NCBI RefSeq assembly: GCF_004363095.1 | Contig: NZ_SNYO01000003.1 | Coordinates: 496,001 to 560,000 of the forward strand | Origin: Actinomycetospora succinea | GTDB lineage: Bacteria > Actinomycetota > Actinomycetes > Mycobacteriales > Pseudonocardiaceae | DNA length: 64,000 nt | Direction of reading: 5' to 3' | Part shown: in pieces, positions 1 through 7,274 of the stretch | Layout of the letters: each line of letters begins with the position of its first letter | Numbering within the stretch: position 1 is the first letter of the stretch | Made by a program: the position numbers and the translations under genes | Notes under the pieces: model-generated | Told to the model about the DNA's origin: nothing | The model's database searches: none | Seen by the model: only the letters and a program-made list of their open reading frames with translations

Positions 1-187
1 GGAGCCCAGCATCGTCACCGAGCTCGGGGCCCAAGAGCCGAGCCTTACGAGCGACGGCAAGTACATGGGACCAACGACGAGGTAGAGGACCGTCAAGGAG
101 TCGCCGTGCCAACGCCTCCGCGTCGAACGGGTCGAGAGGCATCTGCCCCAGCCTAGGGGTCGAGTCGAAGACTCGTCGGCCCGACAT
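1..187 (-). CDS. HD-domain phosphohydrolase-like protein, N-terminal part only
   Basis: The gene runs off the left edge; only about 62 N-terminal residues are visible, starting at the ATG at 185-187. They read MSGRRVFDSTPRLG, then PLDPFDAEALARRLLDGPLP followed by RRWSHVLAVARKARLLGPEL. The RRWxHVxxVAxxAR pattern with its leading basic helix is the typical start of small actinobacterial HD-domain proteins, in which the first metal-binding His sits in this segment. The HD pair itself would lie outside the window. A second in-frame ATG at 140-142 is an equally plausible start, because it leaves the usual short N-terminus. Family assignment is by recognition of this motif only. Confidence 0.5.
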   Translation of the reverse strand, partial: MSGRRVFDSTPRLGQMPLDPFDAEALARRLLDGPLPRRWSHVLAVARKARLLGPELGDDAGL

Positions 188-286
188 CCTTCGCGCCTAG
201 GTCGCACCGTCAGCAGCAAGCTCGATGTCGTCGCTAACTTCAAGGATCTCAGGGCTCGTGCTGGTCTGCGGCTGTTCGGGCAACGA

Positions 287-318
287 AAGGCCCGCCGGCA
301 GAGCTGCCGGCGGGCCTT
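287..318 (-). terminator. Strong hairpin, probable terminator
   Basis: Two 15-base arms (287-301 and 304-318) pair perfectly around a two-base spacer (in practice a slightly larger loop). The hairpin lies 23 bases downstream of the stop of the minus-strand mini-gene at 342-539 and is followed on that strand by a short T-rich stretch. It is a good candidate for ending the two-gene mini-protein unit. Confidence 0.6.
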
Positions 319-341
319 CCTCGGCACAAGCGCAGCCGTCG

Positions 342-539
342 CTAGCCGTTTTCGGTGACGGTGCCGCCGGGGTTGCGCCTCGCGGTGCGCTCGTTGACGA
401 AGCGCCCGCTCGACGCGGATCGGTGAGCGGTCGCAGAGGAGCGGTTGGGACCCGGCTTCTCACGCACGCTGGTGCGCGGGTGCCGAGCAGCGGCCGCATT
501 GCTGATGTAGCGGCCGGTCTTGGCGGAGCGGTTGGGCAT
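342..539 (-). CDS. 65-residue basic protein with internal duplication (SAKTGRYIS / SASSGRFVN)
   Basis: Starts at the ATG at 537-539, preceded by a perfect AGGAGG ribosome site. The product begins MPNRSAKTGRYISNAAAARH and ends TVTENG. It is Ser/Arg rich and internally repeated: SAKTGRYISNAAAARHPRTSV aligns loosely with SASSGRFVNERTARRNPGGTV. I recognise this as a type of small hypothetical protein common in actinomycetes, with no assigned function. The positive charge and the two similar halves suggest nucleic acid or surface binding, but that is only a guess. It follows the mini-gene at 614-784 by 74 bases and probably shares its transcript. Confidence 0.7.
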   Translation of the reverse strand: MPNRSAKTGRYISNAAAARHPRTSVREKPGPNRSSATAHRSASSGRFVNERTARRNPGGTVTENG

Positions 540-569
540 GACGCCCTCCTGTCTGTGTTTGGGGAGCGA

Positions 570-590
570 GGCTTGCGTGACACGCAAGCC
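570..590. repeat. Perfect 10-bp inverted repeat between two mini-genes
   Basis: GGCTTGCGTG and CACGCAAGCC pair perfectly around a single A. The dyad lies between the stop of the upstream mini-gene (614) and the ribosome site of the next one (start 539). It could be an operator or an mRNA hairpin separating the two genes. Confidence 0.5.
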
Positions 591-613
591 GGTAGAGCTA
601 CTCAGGGGTGAGC

Positions 614-784
614 TCAGGCGAGGCGCTCGAGGCGCCAGGTCACCGCCCTCCGGTTGTAGGGGGGCATGCGGTTGCCCTTCGCGATGGGCGCGGTGGTCGT
701 CGGTGTTCCGACGACGACCCACACCCCGGACTCTGGGCAGACCTCGCCGGTGTTGGCGAGAGTGCCGACCTGTGCAGTGGCCAT
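614..784 (-). CDS. 56-residue YjzC-like small protein
   Basis: Read from the ATG at 782-784 to the TGA at 614-616, with AGGAGG upstream. The product begins MATAQVGTLANTGEVCPESG, continues with VWVVVGTPTTTAPIAKGNRM and ends PPYNRRAVTWRLERLA. The pattern of a Gly-rich turn, CPxSG, a short beta strand, IAKGNRMPP and a final aromatic strand resembles the small YjzC-type proteins, though only loosely. The function is unknown. It is probably the first gene of a two-gene unit with 342-539. The proper start codon, the ribosome site and the family-like sequence make it credible despite its size. Confidence 0.65.
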   Translation of the reverse strand: MATAQVGTLANTGEVCPESGVWVVVGTPTTTAPIAKGNRMPPYNRRAVTWRLERLA

Positions 785-844
785 CGGGGTGGCCTCCTGT
801 CCTGTCGCGAGCCAACCGGAGGTCCCGGTTCGGTCTCGAGAGGG

Positions 845-875
845 ACGCTAGCAGATCACAACCTCATGTGTGCAA
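845..875 (-). promoter_or_regulatory. Probable promoter for the mini-gene unit
   Basis: On the minus strand TTGCAC (875-870) and TAGCGT (850-845) are separated by 19 bases. They would start transcription near 838, about 55 bases upstream of the YjzC-like start. The region 785-997 is the divergent control region between the mini-genes and the XRE gene. It is more AT-rich than its surroundings around 860-890. Confidence 0.4.
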
Positions 876-997
876 CAATATCGGTACAAGAACCGCTGCT
901 GCAGCTCACGGGTGTCGCGCGGCGTGTCGCGTCGTTGCTCTCTACGGTGGCGCTACCCCGGCCAGGGGTCGACCAAGACGACGCGAGAGGGGGGTGC

Positions 998-1492
998 GTG
1001 GAGGAGCCTGTCGACGTCGAGGAGTTGCGTCGGCGAGTCGGGGACTACCGGCGCGAACGTGGCCTAAGCCTGCGTGCCGCCGCCGACGAGTCCGGCGTGC
1101 CGCTCAACACGCTCTCTCGCGTCGAGAAGGGCCAGCTACCGGACCTCGCCAACTTCAGCCGACTCGTGGCATGGATCGGACTCGACCCGGCCACTGTGTT
1201 CGGCACCGCCCCACGGCAGCGAGCCGACAGCACCCCTGAAGTCGTACTTTCCAGCCTGCGCAGCGATCCCCGCCTCACCGAACGAGCCGCCCGGCAGATC
1301 GCGGACATGGTCGACAACATGTATGCCAATCTGGCGGCCGCTCCGACCGAAAGCCAGGTGAGTCTGCGAGCGAGCAAGACGTTCACCCCTCCTGCCGCGC
1401 GGCAGGTTGGGGACCTCCTCGAGAACATCCAGGCGGCTCTCGTCGCCGACGACGCCCTCGGCACCAACTACGGTTGGCACGAGGAGGAGTAG
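998..1492 (+). CDS. XRE-family transcriptional regulator
   Basis: A 164-residue protein with an N-terminal helix-turn-helix at about residues 10-50 (RRERGLSLRAAADESGVPLN, TLSRVEKG), typical of XRE/Cro regulators. The C-terminal half is helical with no recognised domain. The GTG at 998 is chosen because a purine-rich ribosome site (GAGAGGGGGG) precedes it and the HTH then starts near the N-terminus, as is usual. The next gene begins 6 bases after its stop and encodes an ImmA/IrrE protease. Such pairs usually form a repressor and the protease that inactivates it, so this protein is probably the repressor that controls the element. Confidence 0.85.
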   Translation: MEEPVDVEELRRRVGDYRRERGLSLRAAADESGVPLNTLSRVEKGQLPDLANFSRLVAWIGLDPATVFGTAPRQRADSTPEVVLSSLRSDPRLTERAARQIADMVDNMYANLAAAPTESQVSLRASKTFTPPAARQVGDLLENIQAALVADDALGTNYGWHEEE

Positions 1493-1498
1493 GCGAGC

Positions 1499-2104
1499 GT
1501 GCGACGAGGCTTCAAGGCCCAGGCCGAACGCCAAGCCGCGGAGTTGCGAGAAGCGGCAGGCTGCTCGGACACCGAGACGATCAACCTTCACCGCCTCGCC
1601 GCCCACCTCAAGCTCGAAGTTCTGGCAGGCCATCGCGCCCTGGGTGACGTCCAGCCCTTCCTCGATCTGCATGCCGAGCAGCCGGGCGCCTTCTCCGGAG
1701 CCACGTTTCACCTACCGGGGGACCGCATCGTCGTCGTCTACAACCCCGTGGTCTACGAGTCCGGCGAGGTTCTCACGGCGCGTGCCGCTCAGACCCACGG
1801 CCGCACTCGCAGCGACGTGGCCCACGAGATCGCACACCTCGTCCTTGGTCACAAGCTGCGCGAGATCAAGACCATCGCCGGCTATCCGTTCCTCACCTGC
1901 GACCCTGAGCAGGAAGAGGAAGCGAACTGGCTAGCCGGCTGCCTCTTGCTTCCCCGTCCTCTGTTGCTGCGCGCCGCGCGGGACAAGGAGCCCGACGACG
2001 ATCTCGCTCAGCGCACCTACGTCACTACCGACATGGTGCGCTTCCGGATGAACACCAGCGGAGCGCGAATGCAGGCGTCCCGGGGCCGTGGTCGGCGTGC
2101 GTAG
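1499..2104 (+). CDS. ImmA/IrrE-family metallo-endopeptidase
   Basis: A 201-residue protein with a zinc-protease motif, HEIAH at residues 109-113, and the downstream acidic helix EEEANWLAGCLLLP (from about 139) that supplies the third metal ligand in this family. It starts at GTG 1499 after a GAGGAGGAG ribosome site embedded in the end of the upstream XRE gene. In Bacillus ICEBs1, ImmA cleaves the repressor ImmR to release the element; the adjacent XRE gene makes the same arrangement likely here. It could instead be a stand-alone IrrE-type stress regulator, but location inside a tRNA-linked element favours control of the element. Confidence 0.85.
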   Translation: MRRGFKAQAERQAAELREAAGCSDTETINLHRLAAHLKLEVLAGHRALGDVQPFLDLHAEQPGAFSGATFHLPGDRIVVVYNPVVYESGEVLTARAAQTHGRTRSDVAHEIAHLVLGHKLREIKTIAGYPFLTCDPEQEEEANWLAGCLLLPRPLLLRAARDKEPDDDLAQRTYVTTDMVRFRMNTSGARMQASRGRGRRA

Positions 2105-2178
2105 CCATTCTCGTGCCTCGGAGCAGGTCCGTGACGCCCTGCCGAGGTCGCCGTGTGGGAGTGGCCGGTCGGGTTGCG

Positions 2179-3687
2179 TCAGACTTGCGGCCGAACGACG
2201 GGGCGCTGGCCTCGCCTGACCTCGACCAGTCCCCATGCGTGCAGCAGCTTCACCGCGCGTTGCGCCGTCGCAGTCGACACTCCGAAGGCAACGCCAAGCT
2301 GCTTGCCAGTAGGAAGCTGGGTGCCACAGGCCCACTCACCACCACTGATGCGATCACTCAGGGCGGCAGCGATGCGTTCGAAGGGGTACCGCGGATCGGT
2401 CTTGGCACGCTCGACGTCGTCGACCTCAGTGAAGGCGGGCCGCTCGGGGAGCCGGTCCGCCAACCCCTCCGCCGCGCGTTGGTCAGCCTCGGCGACCCAC
2501 GCTGCGTAGACCCGGAGTGTCGTCGTGCCTCCGCCACCGTGGCCGAGACGGCCGGCAACCGTGCGGACGTCGACCCCGCCGGCGATGAGCTCGGTCGCCG
2601 AGTAGTGCCGGAGGTTGTGGAGGTGGGTGTCGATGCCGAGCCGGTCGGCCATCTTGCTGTACCGCTGGGTGACCGACGACGGCGTCAAGTGCTCCGCCCC
2701 CGTCGGTGAGGGCGAGAAGACGAAGGCGTCCGTCGACAGCTCGAGCTCGAGGGCGGAGCAGCGCTCCTTCCACCGATCGCGGTGCTCGGCGAGGGCCTCG
2801 ATCGTGCTCGGGTCGATCGTCACGTGGCGGCGCTGATGGGTCTTGGTGTCCTTCTCTTCGGTCTCGCTTCCGACCTGGGCGATCGCGCGCCGGATGGTGA
2901 TCACGCCTCGCTCGAGGTCGACGTGTTGCCAGCGCAGTCCGCACACCTCGCCACGGCGAGCACCCGTCACCATCGTCAACCAGACGAACATCCCCCAGTC
3001 GGGGTCCCGCCGCCACGCCTCGGCAACGAGCCGTGCCGCCTCCTCGGGAGTCGGAGGCTGCGGGTCCGGCGCTGGCACCGGTGGCGGCTCGGCCTGGGCC
3101 ATCGGGCTCACGGCCACCCAGCGCCAGCGGACCGCGCGCTTGTAGGCGCCGCTGAGGACGTAGTGAATCTTGCGGATGGTGGCATTGCCGAGGGGCCGGC
3201 ACCGGTGCGGTCGACATCGCGCGTCGCACTCGTGGGGGAACGAGGTCCGGTGGTCCACGCCGCGGCGGTCGCGGCAGTGATCGCGGCACCGCCGCATCTC
3301 GGCGTAGAGCGAGTCGAGGATCTCGACGTCGATCGCGCCGACCTTCGACGTGCCGATGAACGGGCGGACGTGCTTGTCGACGTACTCCCGGTAGCCCTCG
3401 ACCGTGCGCCGGCCCCCGGTGTGCTGATCGAGGTAGCGGTCGAGCAGCTGGTTGACCGTGGCCGTCGTCTGCGGATTGCGCCTCTTGCGGATGTCGGCGA
3501 GGAAGCCGAGGCGAATCTCCTCGGCCCGCTCCCATGCCTTGGGTCCGGCCGGCACGGTCTCGACGAGACTGTGCCGACGCTTCGTGACCGGGTCCTGGCC
3601 TGCGTAGACCCGCACCCGCAGCGCTCCACTCGGGAGCAGCTCGATGTTGCCCTTGTCTCGCGAGGAGGGGCGCACCGCCTTGGCCAT
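2179..3687 (-). CDS. int: Tyrosine site-specific integrase with C-terminal GntR-like winged helix
   Basis: A 502-residue tyrosine recombinase that would integrate and excise the element at tRNA-Ala. Catalytic residues are visible: Arg244 in TGARRGEV, His357 and Arg360 in HNLR, His383 in LGHG and the nucleophile Tyr394 in RVYAAW. The N-terminal part has an AP2-like arm-binding region and a SAM-like core-binding domain. Two oddities stand out. A Cys/His-rich insertion at about 134-163 (C134, C138, H152, C154, C158, C163) looks like a zinc-binding module. Residues 433-498 form a GntR-like winged helix after the catalytic domain. The ATG at 3685-3687 is used. Reading further upstream is possible but would enter the region next to the tRNA. 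Confidence 0.92.
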   Translation of the reverse strand: MAKAVRPSSRDKGNIELLPSGALRVRVYAGQDPVTKRRHSLVETVPAGPKAWERAEEIRLGFLADIRKRRNPQTTATVNQLLDRYLDQHTGGRRTVEGYREYVDKHVRPFIGTSKVGAIDVEILDSLYAEMRRCRDHCRDRRGVDHRTSFPHECDARCRPHRCRPLGNATIRKIHYVLSGAYKRAVRWRWVAVSPMAQAEPPPVPAPDPQPPTPEEAARLVAEAWRRDPDWGMFVWLTMVTGARRGEVCGLRWQHVDLERGVITIRRAIAQVGSETEEKDTKTHQRRHVTIDPSTIEALAEHRDRWKERCSALELELSTDAFVFSPSPTGAEHLTPSSVTQRYSKMADRLGIDTHLHNLRHYSATELIAGGVDVRTVAGRLGHGGGGTTTLRVYAAWVAEADQRAAEGLADRLPERPAFTEVDDVERAKTDPRYPFERIAAALSDRISGGEWACGTQLPTGKQLGVAFGVSTATAQRAVKLLHAWGLVEVRRGQRPVVRPQV

Positions 3688-3709
3688 GACCCGGGACGTT
3701 AGGCCGACT

Positions 3710-3730
3710 CGTGCCACGAACCGTGCCACG
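3710..3730. repeat. Pair of direct repeats CGTGCCACG between integrase and tRNA
   Basis: CGTGCCACG occurs at 3710-3718 and again at 3722-3730, 12 bases apart, in the 93-base gap between the integrase start and the tRNA-Ala 3' end. The spacing of about one helical turn and the place next to the attachment site fit arm-type integrase binding sites. This is inference from position. Confidence 0.35.
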
Positions 3731-3780
3731 TCGCTTGACGTTCGCTCAGTCGGACCAACGTTTTCGCAGGTCACAGTGGG

Positions 3781-3853
3781 TGGAGACGAAGGGAATCGAA
3801 CCCTCAACCCCCGCCTTGCAAAGGCGGTGCTCTGCCAATTGAGCTACGTCCCC
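3781..3853 (-). tRNA. tRNA-Ala (anticodon TGC)
   Basis: On the minus strand the 73-base gene begins GGGGACGTAGCTC and ends CGTCTCCA. The acceptor arms pair over seven positions with one G-T, the anticodon loop is TTTGCAA (anticodon TGC) on a CCGCC/GGCGG stem, and the T loop has TTCGATT. CCA is not encoded. Its 3' end is the likely attachment site of the element to the left. In M. tuberculosis alaT directly follows ileT; here the two are 3.5 kb apart. Confidence 0.95.
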
Positions 3854-3858
3854 GCGAG

Positions 3859-3972
3859 TCAGGCCGAGGCTGTCGCCTCGCGCCAGACGTCCTTCGTGGG
3901 TCGCTGTTCGCGCTGGCGCCGGAGGAGCACGACGGCCCCTGCGGCCAGGGCGAGAGTCACGAGCGCCTTCAC
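3859..3972 (-). CDS. DLW-39-family mini-protein
   Basis: A 37-residue protein starting at the GTG at 3970-3972 after a GGGGAGGGG ribosome site. It consists of a hydrophobic helix (MKALVTLALAAGAVVLLRR) and a polar tail with DVWREA (QREQRPTKDVWREATASA). The DLW-type motif near the C-terminus, the single helix and the place next to tRNA-Ala downstream of the gyrase cluster identify it as DLW-39, a widespread actinobacterial protein of unknown role. It is probably a small inner-membrane protein. It lies 5 bases upstream of the tRNA gene on the same strand. Confidence 0.75.
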   Translation of the reverse strand: MKALVTLALAAGAVVLLRRQREQRPTKDVWREATASA

Positions 3973-4112
3973 CGCACCCCTCCCCACGACGACCCGATCC
4001 ACGGTACCGCAGCACCTGACCACGTCCGTCCGCCGCACGCGAGGGGCACGCTGCGCATGATCGACAGGCCTCAGCGACTGCCGAACGTGCCCGTCGCGCG
4101 CCCGCCCGTTCC

Positions 4113-4164
4113 GGCGACGGGCGCCCCTCGCCGGTCTACCCGAGCGAAGGTGCCCTTCGCTCGG
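4113..4164 (+). repeat. Two-hairpin dispersed repeat, copy 1 (forward)
   Basis: Hairpin 1 (4113-4132) is GGCGACGGGCGCCCCTCGCC, one base off a perfect palindrome. After a short TCTACCC-type spacer comes hairpin 2 (4142-4162) with 9-base arms GAGCGAAGG and CCTTCGCTC around TGC. It lies between the divergent DLW-39 and Tm-1-like genes, in a 282-base gap that holds no gene. It belongs to the same family as 18343, 54920, 55018 and 56231. Confidence 0.85.
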
Positions 4165-4254
4165 AAAGCCGGGTGATCGTCGGGCGGCCTCGCGCCGTGC
4201 CCGCTGCGAGCGGTAGGACTCACCCGGACGACGGCGTCGTGGACGGGAGCTCGG

Positions 4255-5448
4255 ATGGGCGGGGCGGGTCGTGCCTACGTGGTGGGCACGTTCGACACGA
4301 AGGGCGAGGAGCTGCGGTACGTCGCCGGGCTCCTGCGCGACGCGGGGCACGCGGTGACCACCGTGGACGTGGGCACGAGCGACCCGGACGCGAGCACCGC
4401 GGACGTCGGGCCGCGCGAGGTCGCCGGCGACGACGCGTTCACCGGGGACCGCGGGAGCTCCGTCTCCGCGATGAGCGCGGCGCTCGAGCGCTGGCTGCCG
4501 GCGCGCGACGACGTCGCCGGCGTGCTCGCGCTCGGCGGGTCCGGCGGCACCGCGCTGGTGACGCCGGCGCTCCAGCGACTGCCGGTCGGGGTGCCGAAGA
4601 TCGTGGTGTCGACGGTGGCCTCGGGCAACGTCGCGCCGTACGTCGGCGCGGTCGACCTCACGCTCATGTACTCGGTGACCGACGTGGCCGGGCTCAACCG
4701 GATCAGCCGACGGGTGCTGTCCAACGCCGCGCACGCACTGGGCGGGGCGATCGCCGCGCCGGTACCCGCCGCGCAGGACAAGCCCGCGCTCGGGCTGACG
4801 ATGTTCGGGGTGACGACGCCGTGCGTCACCGCGGTCACCGAGGCGGTCAGCGACCGGTGGGACTGCCTGGTCTTCCACGCGACCGGCACCGGTGGGCGAG
4901 CGATGGAGAAGCTCGTCGACGACCGGCTCGTCGAGGCCGTCGTGGACGTCAGCACCACCGAGGTCGCCGACCTCGTCGTCGGCGGCGTCATGGCGGCCAC
5001 CGAGGACCGGCTGGGCGCGATCGCGCGCACCGGCGTGCCGTGGGTGGGCTCGGTCGGAGCTTTGGACATGGTCAACTTCGGGGCGCCCGACACCGTCCCG
5101 GAGCCCTTCCGCGGTCGCACCCTCTACGAGCACAACGCGCAGGTGACGCTCATGCGCACCACGCCCGAGGAGAACCGCGCGGCGGCGGAGTTCCTCGCCG
5201 GGCGGCTCAACGCCTGCCCCGGGCCCGTGCGCCTCGTGCTGCCCACCGGCGGCGTCTCGGCCCTCGACGCCCCGGGGATGCCCTTCGCCGACCCCGAGGC
5301 GGACGCCGCCCTGTTCGACACCCTGCGCGCGCAGGTCCGCACCGACGACACGCACCGCGTCGTCGAGAGCCCGCACCACGTCAACGACCCCGAGTTCGCC
5401 GCGACCCTCGTCGCCGCGCTCGAGGAGATCACCGGAGGACGCCCGTGA
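4255..5448 (+). CDS. Tm-1-like ATP-binding protein (UPF0261)
   Basis: A 397-residue protein of the UPF0261 / Tm-1-like ATP-binding family. Family hallmarks are [10 protein letters not shown] near the N-terminus, the Gly-rich [20 protein letters not shown] at about residues 96-115 and the VSTVASGN segment. In tomato, Tm-1 is the N-terminal half of a tobamovirus resistance protein; in bacteria the role is unknown. It is the first gene of a tight operon: its TGA overlaps the GTG of the next gene by four bases. The plant and fungal proteins carry the partner domain in the same chain, so the two products here probably act together. The ATG at 4255 gives the usual family length. Confidence 0.88.
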   Translation: MGGAGRAYVVGTFDTKGEELRYVAGLLRDAGHAVTTVDVGTSDPDASTADVGPREVAGDDAFTGDRGSSVSAMSAALERWLPARDDVAGVLALGGSGGTALVTPALQRLPVGVPKIVVSTVASGNVAPYVGAVDLTLMYSVTDVAGLNRISRRVLSNAAHALGGAIAAPVPAAQDKPALGLTMFGVTTPCVTAVTEAVSDRWDCLVFHATGTGGRAMEKLVDDRLVEAVVDVSTTEVADLVVGGVMAATEDRLGAIARTGVPWVGSVGALDMVNFGAPDTVPEPFRGRTLYEHNAQVTLMRTTPEENRAAAEFLAGRLNACPGPVRLVLPTGGVSALDAPGMPFADPEADAALFDTLRAQVRTDDTHRVVESPHHVNDPEFAATLVAALEEITGGRP

Positions 5449-6284
5449 CCCGCGCCGAGATCCTGGAGCGACTGCGCGCCAAGGTCGACCGCGGCGAGCC
5501 GATCGTCGGCGGCGGCGCCGGCACCGGTCTCTCCGCACGCTGCGAGGAAGAGGGCGGGATCGACCTCATCGTCATCTACAATTCCGGCCGATACCGCATG
5601 GCCGGACGCGGGTCGCTGGCCGGTCTGCTCGCCTACGGCAACGCCAACGACATCGTCGTCGAGATGGCGCGCGAGGTCATTCCTGTTGTGCGCCACACAC
5701 CGGTGCTCGCCGGCGTCAACGGCACCGATCCGTTCCTCATCCGTCCTCGCTTCCTGCGCGAGCTCCGCGAGCTGGGGTTCGCGGGCGTGCAGAACTTTCC
5801 GACCGTCGGCCTCATCGATGGCACCTTCCGGGTGAATCTCGAGGAGACCGGGATGGGCTTCGACCGTGAGGTGGAACTCATCGCCGCCGCGCACGACGAG
5901 GATCTCCTCACGACGCCCTATGTCTTCTCGGTCGACGACGCCCGCGCGATGACCGAGGCGGGCGCCGACATCGTTGTCTGTCACATGGGACTGACCACCG
6001 GCGGGACGATCGGTGCGCAGACGGCGAAATCGCTGTCGGACTGTGTCGAACTCGTCGACGAATGGGCCGAGGCCGCGCGCTCGGTCCGCGACGACGTCCT
6101 CGTGCTCGTGCACGGCGGACCCGTCTCCTCCCCGGAGGACGCCGCGTACGTCCTCTCGCGCACGCGCGCCTGCCACGGCTTCTACGGCGCCAGCAGCATG
6201 GAACGCCTGCCCACCGAGAAGGCCCTGACCGCCACGACCCGGGAGTTCGTCTCCCTGCGTCCCTCGACCCCCCAGGAGGACTGA
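5445..6284 (+). CDS. Phosphoenolpyruvate hydrolase-family TIM-barrel protein
   Basis: A 279-residue TIM-barrel protein of the family annotated as phosphoenolpyruvate hydrolase-like, the C-terminal partner domain of plant Tm-1. Typical segments are [20 protein letters not shown] near the start, [20 protein letters not shown], then YGNANDIV, and GVNGTDPF further on. The start is the GTG at 5445, overlapping the stop of the UPF0261 gene by four bases. The enzyme activity is not proven for the family; the fold is well supported. Together with its neighbours it forms a three-gene unit. Confidence 0.85.
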   Translation: MTRAEILERLRAKVDRGEPIVGGGAGTGLSARCEEEGGIDLIVIYNSGRYRMAGRGSLAGLLAYGNANDIVVEMAREVIPVVRHTPVLAGVNGTDPFLIRPRFLRELRELGFAGVQNFPTVGLIDGTFRVNLEETGMGFDREVELIAAAHDEDLLTTPYVFSVDDARAMTEAGADIVVCHMGLTTGGTIGAQTAKSLSDCVELVDEWAEAARSVRDDVLVLVHGGPVSSPEDAAYVLSRTRACHGFYGASSMERLPTEKALTATTREFVSLRPSTPQED

Positions 6285-6285
6285 C

Positions 6286-6729
6286 ATGCCGGAAGTGACC
6301 ACGAGCGCCGTCATCCCCGCCGACGCCGACACCGTGTGGCGCGTCATCCGCGATTTCGACGGACTCCCCGACTGGCACCCCGCCATCGCCGCGAGCGAGC
6401 TCGAGGGCGGCGAGCACACCGACCGTGTGGGCGCCGTGCGCAGGCTCACCCTCGGCGACGGCGGCGTCGTGCGCGAAAGCCTCGTCACCCTCGACGACCG
6501 CGAACGCCTCCTGACCTACGCGATCCTCGAATCCCCGTTCCCGGTCCGGGACTACCGCTCCACCATCCGCGTGCTCCCGGTGACGACCACCGGCGAATCC
6601 TTCGTCTCCTGGTCGGTGCTCTTCGACTGCGACCTCGACGACGCCGAACGGCTCAGTGCGTTGTTCGGAAGGGATGTGTTCGGAAGCGGGTTGGAGGGTC
6701 TGGCCTCGCATTTGTCGTCGTCGGCGTGA
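6286..6729 (+). CDS. SRPBCC (polyketide cyclase / START-like) protein
   Basis: A 147-residue protein with the SRPBCC fold: first strand VTTSAVIPADADTVWRVIRD, then FDGLPDWHPAI, a central LGDGGVVRESLVTLDDRERL and a final amphipathic helix (DDAERLSALFGRDVFGSGLE). Members bind small hydrophobic ligands. The ATG starts one base after the stop of the TIM-barrel gene, so it is cotranscribed with the Tm-1-like pair. This suggests a ligand-handling role in the same pathway. The substrate is not predictable from sequence. Confidence 0.85.
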   Translation: MPEVTTSAVIPADADTVWRVIRDFDGLPDWHPAIAASELEGGEHTDRVGAVRRLTLGDGGVVRESLVTLDDRERLLTYAILESPFPVRDYRSTIRVLPVTTTGESFVSWSVLFDCDLDDAERLSALFGRDVFGSGLEGLASHLSSSA

Positions 6730-6780
6730 CGTCGACGGCACGGAACTCCTCCCCGTTCGAACTCTCCGCCTTTTCTTTGC

Positions 6781-6786
6781 TAATCT
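6781..6786 (+). promoter_or_regulatory. Probable -10 element of lsr2
   Basis: TAATCT lies 63 bases upstream of the lsr2 start, after an unusually pyrimidine- and T-rich stretch (6769-6780). This is the best sigma-70-type -10 in the 120-base gap. The leader would be about 55 bases, with a GAGGAG ribosome site at 6832-6838. No clear -35 is seen. Confidence 0.45.
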
Positions 6787-6849
6787 CGCCCGGCAACGAA
6801 TAGACGGCACCTCATCGGTTCGATGATGTAGTGAGGAGTCACGCCAGCC

Positions 6850-7257
6850 ATGGCACAGAAGACCATCGTCACCCTGGTCGACGACCTGACCGGCGAGGAG
6901 GCCGAGGACATCACGACGGTCGAGTTCGCACTCGACGGCGTGACCTACGAGATCGACCTCGACGACAAGAACAGCGCCCGACTGCGCGACGCACTCGCCG
7001 AGTACGTCGCCGCCGCGCGCCGCACCGGCGGTCGCCGCTCGAACGGCGGCGGGCGTCGCCGCTCCGGCGCCGGCACGGGCACCCCGCGGGCGACCTCGCC
7101 CGGTGGGTACGACCGCGAGACCTCGAAGCAGATCCGTGAGTGGGCCAAGGCCCAGGGCTTTGAGGTGTCCGACCGCGGCCGCGTGCCGAACAACGTCGTG
7201 GAGGCCTGGGAGTCGCAGCGCAAGGGCTCCGAGCACTCGGCGACGTTCTCCGGCTGA
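6850..7257 (+). CDS. lsr2: Lsr2 nucleoid-associated protein
   Basis: A 135-residue Lsr2, an H-NS-like xenogeneic silencer that binds AT-rich DNA and bridges it. The N-terminal dimerisation domain starts MAQKTIVTLVDDLTGEEAED and continues TTVEFALDGVTYEIDL. A Gly/Arg/Ser-rich linker (about residues 56-85) is longer than in M. tuberculosis, whose protein has 112 residues. The C-terminal DNA-binding domain has REWAKAQGFEVSDRGRVPNN with the RGR hook that enters the minor groove. In M. tuberculosis lsr2 lies far from the origin; here it sits between the tRNA-Ile and tRNA-Ala genes. Confidence 0.95.
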   Translation: MAQKTIVTLVDDLTGEEAEDITTVEFALDGVTYEIDLDDKNSARLRDALAEYVAAARRTGGRRSNGGGRRRSGAGTGTPRATSPGGYDRETSKQIREWAKAQGFEVSDRGRVPNNVVEAWESQRKGSEHSATFSG

Positions 7258-7274
7258 GTCACCCCGAGACGACG

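Larger units (their letters stand above)
1..3780. mobile_element. End of an integrated element (genomic island or ICE/prophage remnant) at tRNA-Ala
   Basis: A tyrosine integrase gene starts 94 bases from the 3' end of the tRNA-Ala at 3781-3853 and is on the same strand as the tRNA. This is the usual picture of an element inserted in a tRNA 3' end. Inward from it lie an XRE/ImmA-IrrE pair, two mini-proteins and a truncated HD-domain gene, none of them part of the conserved origin synteny. I looked for a second copy of the tRNA 3' end (the distal att site) within 1-3780 and saw none, so the other end should lie left of the window. The boundary at 3780 is inferred from the tRNA; the left boundary is unknown. 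Confidence 0.6.

Noticed and set aside
866..998. Longer N-terminus for the XRE protein from an ATG at 866
   Set aside because: It has no ribosome site, would cover the likely promoter region and adds an untypical 44-residue arm.
1..3780. Second copy of the tRNA-Ala 3' end as distal att site
   Set aside because: No stretch resembling the tRNA 3' end was found there by eye; the other end must lie outside.
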